From: JBCCFW01 sp039029535
GTDB lineage: Bacteria > Acidobacteriota > JBCCFW01
DNA length: 10,196 nt
Direction of reading: 5' to 3'
Assembly: GCA_039029535.1 (NCBI GenBank)
Contig: JBCCFW010000229.1
Location: 1-10,196 of the forward strand
Shown here: in pieces, positions 5,912 through 10,196 of the stretch
How positions within the stretch are numbered: the stretch's first letter is position 1
Layout of the letters: the number at the start of each line of letters is the position of its first letter
The notes under the pieces: model-generated
The model's database searches: none
What the model was told of the DNA's origin: nothing
The model's input: the letters and a program-made list of their open reading frames with translations, nothing else
Translations under genes and position numbers: made by a program

Positions 5912-8900
5912 TTGACGTCACCTCAGCGCTCGACACTCATCACGTGGATCATCGCTCTCGGGTTCCAGGTTTCCATCCTGATCCCGAGCGCCCTGGCCTT
6001 TCGCCCTCACACCCCAGCGGGGCTCGGCCCGCAGGCGGACGACCTCCTCGTCCCGTGGATCCAGGTCCAGCAGGCTCCTGCCGACCCGGATCTCCGTCAA
6101 TACCTGCAAGACAACGATCTGGCCTTCGCCGACTTCCTCGCCGCCGTCGGTGGGGAGTGGGTCGCCCGCTACGACATCCGCACGGCCCGCCCGACCACCA
6201 TCTACGGCTCCGGTCTTCCGACCTACCCCGGGCGGGGCAACGACCTGAAGTGGGACGAGCTCGGCACCGAGCCGCAGGGCCGCAAGGCCCATGCCGAGTG
6301 GCTCGAAGCCTGGGCTCGCAACTTCATGGAGCAGCATCCCGGCCTGTTCCAGGTGCCCGACAACGTCGAGCTCCGTCGGAGCGACAACTCCGGGACCATC
6401 GGCGACGGCAAGGTCAGCTTCATCGACCTGCGTGCCTACCGCGACGGCGTGCCCGTCCCGGCGGCGTTCGTCACCTTCCGCTGGAACTCGGGCAACCTCG
6501 TCCAGTTTGGCTCCAGCCTCATTCACGACACCCTCGCCCGTGCCGCGACGGTGCCCGAGATCACCTCTGACGACGCCCTCGAGGTGCTCGAGGTCTCGCT
6601 CTCCGAGCTCTTCGCCTTCCCGGGCGAGGGCGCTGCCCCTCGCATCACCCTCTCCGAGGTGGTCGATGCGGGCACCCTCGCCCTCATGCCGACCGCCGAG
6701 GGTGACCACCGCTGGTACAGCGGCAACCTCGGTGAAGGTCTCGACTACCGCCTGGTCTGGGACGTCACGGGCCTGCTGCCTGGTCGCTACGAGAGCTGGC
6801 GCGCCCGCGTCGACGCCCGCACGGGTGAGCTCGTCACGCTCGAAGACAGCAACATGTACGCCTGCCCGATCCCCGCCGACCCCCAGGGGCGCGTGACCGG
6901 CGGCGTGTTCCTCGGTCCCATCGAGGACGTCCCCGAGTCCATCCGGCCGATGCCCTACGCGCGGATCAACAACGGCCCCGAGTTCGACGCGGACTACAAC
7001 GGCCTGTTCCCGCTCGACCCGATGACCCCGGCCTCGACCGGCCTCAATGGCCAGTACTTCGACATGAACTGCGACGGCTGCAGCAACCCGCCGCAGGTCT
7101 TCCGTGAGGTCCTCGGCGCCACCGAGATCTTCCTCGGGCTCGAGGGTGCGGACGAGGTCGGCAACGGCTTCTCCACCCGCGCCGAGCGCAACTGCTACTA
7201 CCACCTCAACGTGGTTCGTCAGCTCGCGGACAAGCACCTCGATCCGGGTGAGGACGGCGGCCTGCTGTCGGTGAACATGCCGTCGAACGTCAACATCGCC
7301 GACACCTGCAACGCCTTCGCCACCGGCGCCACGGTCAACTTCTTCCGCTCCGGCGGCGGCTGCAACAACACCGGTGACATCGCCGACGTCATGCAGCACG
7401 AGTGGGGCCACAACATCGACATCGCCACCAACCCCGGCTTCGAGACCGCTCGCAGCGAGGGCATCAGCGACGTCATCGCCTTCCTCTCCACCCACGATCC
7501 GAACCTCGGGCCCTACTTCCTCCAGGGCAACATCAACGGCATCCGTAACGCTGACGAGACCGTGGTTCCCATCAAGACGGCCGGCAACATCGACATGGAG
7601 TGCGGCCCCGGTCCCGGTGCCCTGGGCCGACAGCAGCACTGCGAGGGCGGGATCATCTCGCAGACCAACTGGCGCATGGCCCGTGAGCTGCGCGTGAAGC
7701 TCGGCGAGACGGCCGGCTGGTTCATGGCCGAGCGACTCTTCTTCGGCTCGCTGCCGATCTCCAACCAGTACGTTCCCGACCTGCCCGACTCGATGTACGA
7801 CGCCTACTTCGTCGTCGACGACGACGACGGCAACCTCATGAACGGCACGCCCAACGGCGAGACGATCAACGACGCCTTCGTGTCGCACGAGATCGCCTCC
7901 ACGCCGTTGCTGACCGACTCGGCTGACTGCACGCCCATCCCGGCGCCGGACATCACGCTCGAGCGCCGCGTCAACATGGGCACGAACCGACCGCAGATTC
8001 AGGTCACCTGGACCGAGGTTCCCGCAGCCGTCGAGTACGGGCTCTACCGCAACGAGTCCGGCCGCGACACCGGCGACATTCAGGTCGGCACCTTCTTCCC
8101 GCCGGCCACCACCTTCCTCGACGACAACGTCGCGGAGGGCGTGACCTACGCCTACCGTGTCCAGGCCTTCGACGCGACCTGCTTCTCGGTCGATGACAAC
8201 CGGCAGGAGCTGACCACGGTCGCGCTGCCGAACCTCGGGCTGGTCGCTTCCTTGGCCAACGAGGCTCCCGGCGGCAACGCCAACGGCATCCCCGAGCCCG
8301 GCGAGCGGGTCGAGCTCGTCGTCGAGGTCGGCAACCTCTTCGGCGGTCCGGCGCTCGACGTCGTCGGCACCCTGGAGACGGCCGAGCCCGACGTCACCAT
8401 CGTCACCGACACCAACAACTACGGTGACCTCGATCCCGGGATGAGCCGCACCAGCGTCGATCCGCACTTCGTGTTCGACATCGGTCCCGACGTGCCCTGC
8501 GGCAGCGTCTTGACCTTCACGCTCGAGCTCCAGGGCACCGACGCCTGCACGAACGTGTTCGTCCAGGTCCCCGTGGGCGAGCTCGAGCCCATCATCGACA
8601 TCGACGACCTCGAGACCAACCGCGGCTGGCAGGTCAACCCCGACGCCACCGACACGGCGACGACGGGTCAGTGGGTCCTCATGGACCCGACCGCCACGCC
8701 CTTCCAGCCTGGTGACGACGTCACGCCGACCGGCACGATGTGCTGGATGACCGGTGACGCGGCTGACGGCGACTGCTGCACCGACGACGTCGACGGCGGC
8801 TGCACGACCCTGCTCTCGCCGGTCTACGACCAGGGCGGCACGCCCGGCCTGTCGCTCGCCTACTGGCGCTTCTACGTGCTGGAGACCGAGTTCGACGACG

Positions 8901-10196
8901 TCTTCACCGTCGAGATCTCCAACGACGCCGGTCGCAACTGGATGCCGCTGGAGACCCTCGACGCCACGACGCCGACCTGGCAGCGCGTGGTGTTCAATCT
9001 CGACGCCACGCTCGGTGAGCCGGCCAACGAGCTCCAGCTCCGCTTCACTGCCTGTGACGAGGGCGCAGGCTCGCTCATCGAGGCGCTCGTCGACGACCTG
9101 ATGATCTTCGTGGACGAGCCGCGCTGCGAGTCGGTGAGCCCCGAGCCCATCCTCGTGCTCGACGGCTTCTCCGTCGACGACGGTGGCGCCCTCGGCGGGT
9201 TCGGCAACGACAACGGCAACGTCGATCCGGGCGAGACCGTGAAGGTCGCCATGGACCTCCGCAACGTCGGCTCCGGCGTCGCCCTCGACGTGGTCGGCAC
9301 GGCGGTCTCGGTGACCCTGCCCACGGGCGTGGTCCTCACCGACTCCGACATCGCCTGGGTGAACATCGACCCGGACACCACCGAGACCTCCGGTGCCAGC
9401 GCGATCCCGCATCTCGAGATCGACCTGCCCCGTCCGGAGGTCGGCTGCGAGGGTGAGATCGTCATCGAGGTCACCGTGACCTACCTGGGCGAGGACGGCA
9501 TCGAGCGCATGCTCGTGGAGTCCATCACCCTCAGCCTGGGCATCGCGCCCATCCTCGACAACTTCGACCTCGGTGACATCGGCTGGACCACGGCCTCCGA
9601 CACCGTCAACGAGTGGGAGCGCGAGACGCCCATGGGCGTCGGTCGGTGGGATCCCGACATGGCCTTCTCCGGCACTCGCATCTGGGGCACCGACCTCTCC
9701 AACAACGGTCTCTATGAGCCCGACTCCGAGACCTCGCTGGTGAGCCCGCCCTTCGACTGCACGGCCTACGACGAGGTCGTCCTGAGCTTCCAGCGCTGGC
9801 TGACGGTCCAGAACGGCATGTTCGACCAGGCCATCGTCGAGGTGAACGGCACCGAGATCTGGCGCAACGGCACCGACAGCGATCACATCGATCGCGAGTG
9901 GATGCTCCAGGAGTTCGACATCACGGCGCTGGCGGCGGGCAACCCGTCGGTGGTGGTGACCTTCCGACTCAACAGCGACGCGATCCTCGAGTTCGGTGGC
10001 TGGAACATCGACGACCTCATCCTGCGCGACCCGACGCCGTGCACCGGGATCCTCGGCTGCGAGATCTTCCCGCGTCCCGGCGTGGTCGGCCCGGTGCTCC
10101 GGGCGAACGGTCATGCGGGTGAGGTGCCGACCTTCATCTGGCCCAGCGCCGTGCTCGAGACCGATGCGCACTTCGTGCTCAAGCGAGGCACCACGC
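5912..10196 (+). CDS. Large secreted zinc metalloprotease (gluzincin, M36/M4-like), C-terminus beyond window
   Basis: 1428 residues are visible and the frame continues past the edge. Translation starts at TTG, supported by GGAGG and a Sec signal peptide (residues 1-29, hydrophobic 9-24, cleavage after SALA). Residues about 30-310 look like a propeptide ending in a PepSY-like strand (WRARVDARTGELV, 296-308). The catalytic domain (about 320-670) has HEWGH at 496-500 and SEGISD at 515-520, giving zinc ligands His496, His500 and probably Glu516, with Glu497 as catalytic base. CNAF...GGGCNNTGDIADV precedes the site and NGTPN (644-648) follows, as in bacterial M36-like secreted proteases. The spacing from the second His to Glu (16) is shorter than in thermolysin (20). 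Next come a fibronectin-III-like domain (about 678-760) and two tandem GN-NG-PGE sandwich plus jelly-roll modules (787-1066, 1097-1372). A further domain begins near 1385 (FIWPSA...FVLKRG). Secretion by Sec and self-processing are expected; the substrate is unknown. TTA, CTA and TCA codons are absent after residue 3, up to at least base 10171. Any C-terminal sorting signal lies outside the window. Confidence 0.9.
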   Translation, partial: MTSPQRSTLITWIIALGFQVSILIPSALAFRPHTPAGLGPQADDLLVPWIQVQQAPADPDLRQYLQDNDLAFADFLAAVGGEWVARYDIRTARPTTIYGSGLPTYPGRGNDLKWDELGTEPQGRKAHAEWLEAWARNFMEQHPGLFQVPDNVELRRSDNSGTIGDGKVSFIDLRAYRDGVPVPAAFVTFRWNSGNLVQFGSSLIHDTLARAATVPEITSDDALEVLEVSLSELFAFPGEGAAPRITLSEVVDAGTLALMPTAEGDHRWYSGNLGEGLDYRLVWDVTGLLPGRYESWRARVDARTGELVTLEDSNMYACPIPADPQGRVTGGVFLGPIEDVPESIRPMPYARINNGPEFDADYNGLFPLDPMTPASTGLNGQYFDMNCDGCSNPPQVFREVLGATEIFLGLEGADEVGNGFSTRAERNCYYHLNVVRQLADKHLDPGEDGGLLSVNMPSNVNIADTCNAFATGATVNFFRSGGGCNNTGDIADVMQHEWGHNIDIATNPGFETARSEGISDVIAFLSTHDPNLGPYFLQGNINGIRNADETVVPIKTAGNIDMECGPGPGALGRQQHCEGGIISQTNWRMARELRVKLGETAGWFMAERLFFGSLPISNQYVPDLPDSMYDAYFVVDDDDGNLMNGTPNGETINDAFVSHEIASTPLLTDSADCTPIPAPDITLERRVNMGTNRPQIQVTWTEVPAAVEYGLYRNESGRDTGDIQVGTFFPPATTFLDDNVAEGVTYAYRVQAFDATCFSVDDNRQELTTVALPNLGLVASLANEAPGGNANGIPEPGERVELVVEVGNLFGGPALDVVGTLETAEPDVTIVTDTNNYGDLDPGMSRTSVDPHFVFDIGPDVPCGSVLTFTLELQGTDACTNVFVQVPVGELEPIIDIDDLETNRGWQVNPDATDTATTGQWVLMDPTATPFQPGDDVTPTGTMCWMTGDAADGDCCTDDVDGGCTTLLSPVYDQGGTPGLSLAYWRFYVLETEFDDVFTVEISNDAGRNWMPLETLDATTPTWQRVVFNLDATLGEPANELQLRFTACDEGAGSLIEALVDDLMIFVDEPRCESVSPEPILVLDGFSVDDGGALGGFGNDNGNVDPGETVKVAMDLRNVGSGVALDVVGTAVSVTLPTGVVLTDSDIAWVNIDPDTTETSGASAIPHLEIDLPRPEVGCEGEIVIEVTVTYLGEDGIERMLVESITLSLGIAPILDNFDLGDIGWTTASDTVNEWERETPMGVGRWDPDMAFSGTRIWGTDLSNNGLYEPDSETSLVSPPFDCTAYDEVVLSFQRWLTVQNGMFDQAIVEVNGTEIWRNGTDSDHIDREWMLQEFDITALAAGNPSVVVTFRLNSDAILEFGGWNIDDLILRDPTPCTGILGCEIFPRPGVVGPVLRANGHAGEVPTFIWPSAVLETDAHFVLKRGTT
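8270..9109 (+). repeat. Composite beta module, copy 1, inside the metalloprotease
   Basis: Residues 787-1066 form a two-part module. A beta-sandwich opens with GGNANGIPEPGERVELVVEVGN and carries ALDVVGT at 814-820. A jelly-roll-like domain from about 892 follows (DLETNRGWQ, LSPVYDQGG, LSLAYWRFYV) and closes with VDDLMIFVD. The cysteine-rich loop MCWMTGDAADGDCCTDD around 945 occurs only in this copy. The PGE sandwich resembles CARDB-like adhesion or spacer domains, and the jelly-roll resembles MAM or carbohydrate-binding folds. Binding to substrate or cell surface is inference. Confidence 0.75.
9200..10027 (+). repeat. Composite beta module, copy 2, inside the metalloprotease
   Basis: Residues 1097-1372 repeat the architecture of the preceding module. 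FGNDNGNVDPGETVKVAMDL is followed by RNVGSG and an identical ALDVVGT at 1124-1130, exactly 310 residues after the first copy. A jelly-roll-like domain from about 1211 (LDNFDLGDIGWTT, SLVSPPFDC, VVLSFQRWL) closes with NIDDLILRD. Apart from these landmarks the copies have diverged strongly, which indicates an old duplication rather than a recent tandem expansion. Confidence 0.75.

Noticed and set aside
5918..10171. 1417-codon open reading frame on the minus strand
   Set aside because: It is rich in Val, Glu, Asp, His and Arg without domain motifs, and lies antisense to a gene with a signal peptide, Shine-Dalgarno and HEXXH site; it is a codon-bias shadow.

Overview
The window is G+C-rich (about 70% where counted), with dense coding and almost no A/T-ending codons. 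It looks like a free-living Gram-negative-type bacterium that secretes large multidomain enzymes. The mix of an EpmA-type EF-P modification gene, a YciH-type SUI1 protein and a secreted metalloprotease with beta-sandwich tails suggests a lineage such as Acidobacteriota, Myxococcota or a similar uncultured phylum. Nothing here fixes the taxon, and this placement is inference. I see no tRNA, rRNA, CRISPR array, insertion sequence or phage gene.

Left part (12-5470, minus strand): six closely packed genes that read as one or two operons. In transcription order they are an ABC transporter ATPase (4811-5470), its multi-spanning permease (3303-4814, overlapping by GTGA), a small SUI1/YciH-family translation factor (2896-3264), elongation factor P (2202-2765), EpmA, the lysyltransferase that modifies EF-P (976 to about 2256, probably overlapping the efp end), and an Xaa-Pro aminopeptidase (12-950) cut off after its two N-terminal domains. 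The last four share a theme. EF-P rescues ribosomes stalled on proline runs, EpmA activates EF-P, Xaa-Pro aminopeptidase hydrolyses peptides with proline in second position, and the SUI1 protein acts in translation. A promoter-like sequence precedes efp, so the efp-epmA-pepP part may also be transcribed on its own.

Middle (5471-5911): a 441-bp divergent intergenic region. It holds a perfect 13-bp dyad near the ATPase start, and an 8-bp GNRA-loop hairpin plus a strong Shine-Dalgarno in the leader of the rightward gene.

Right part (5912-10196, plus strand): the first 1428 codons of a very large secreted zinc metalloprotease that runs off the window. It has a Sec signal peptide, a propeptide ending in a PepSY-like strand, an HEWGH...SEGISD catalytic domain, a fibronectin-III-like domain, and two tandem copies of a composite module (a GN-NG-PGE beta-sandwich followed by a jelly-roll ending in DDL). 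A further beta domain is just starting at the edge. A 1417-codon open frame on the opposite strand is a codon-usage shadow of this gene.
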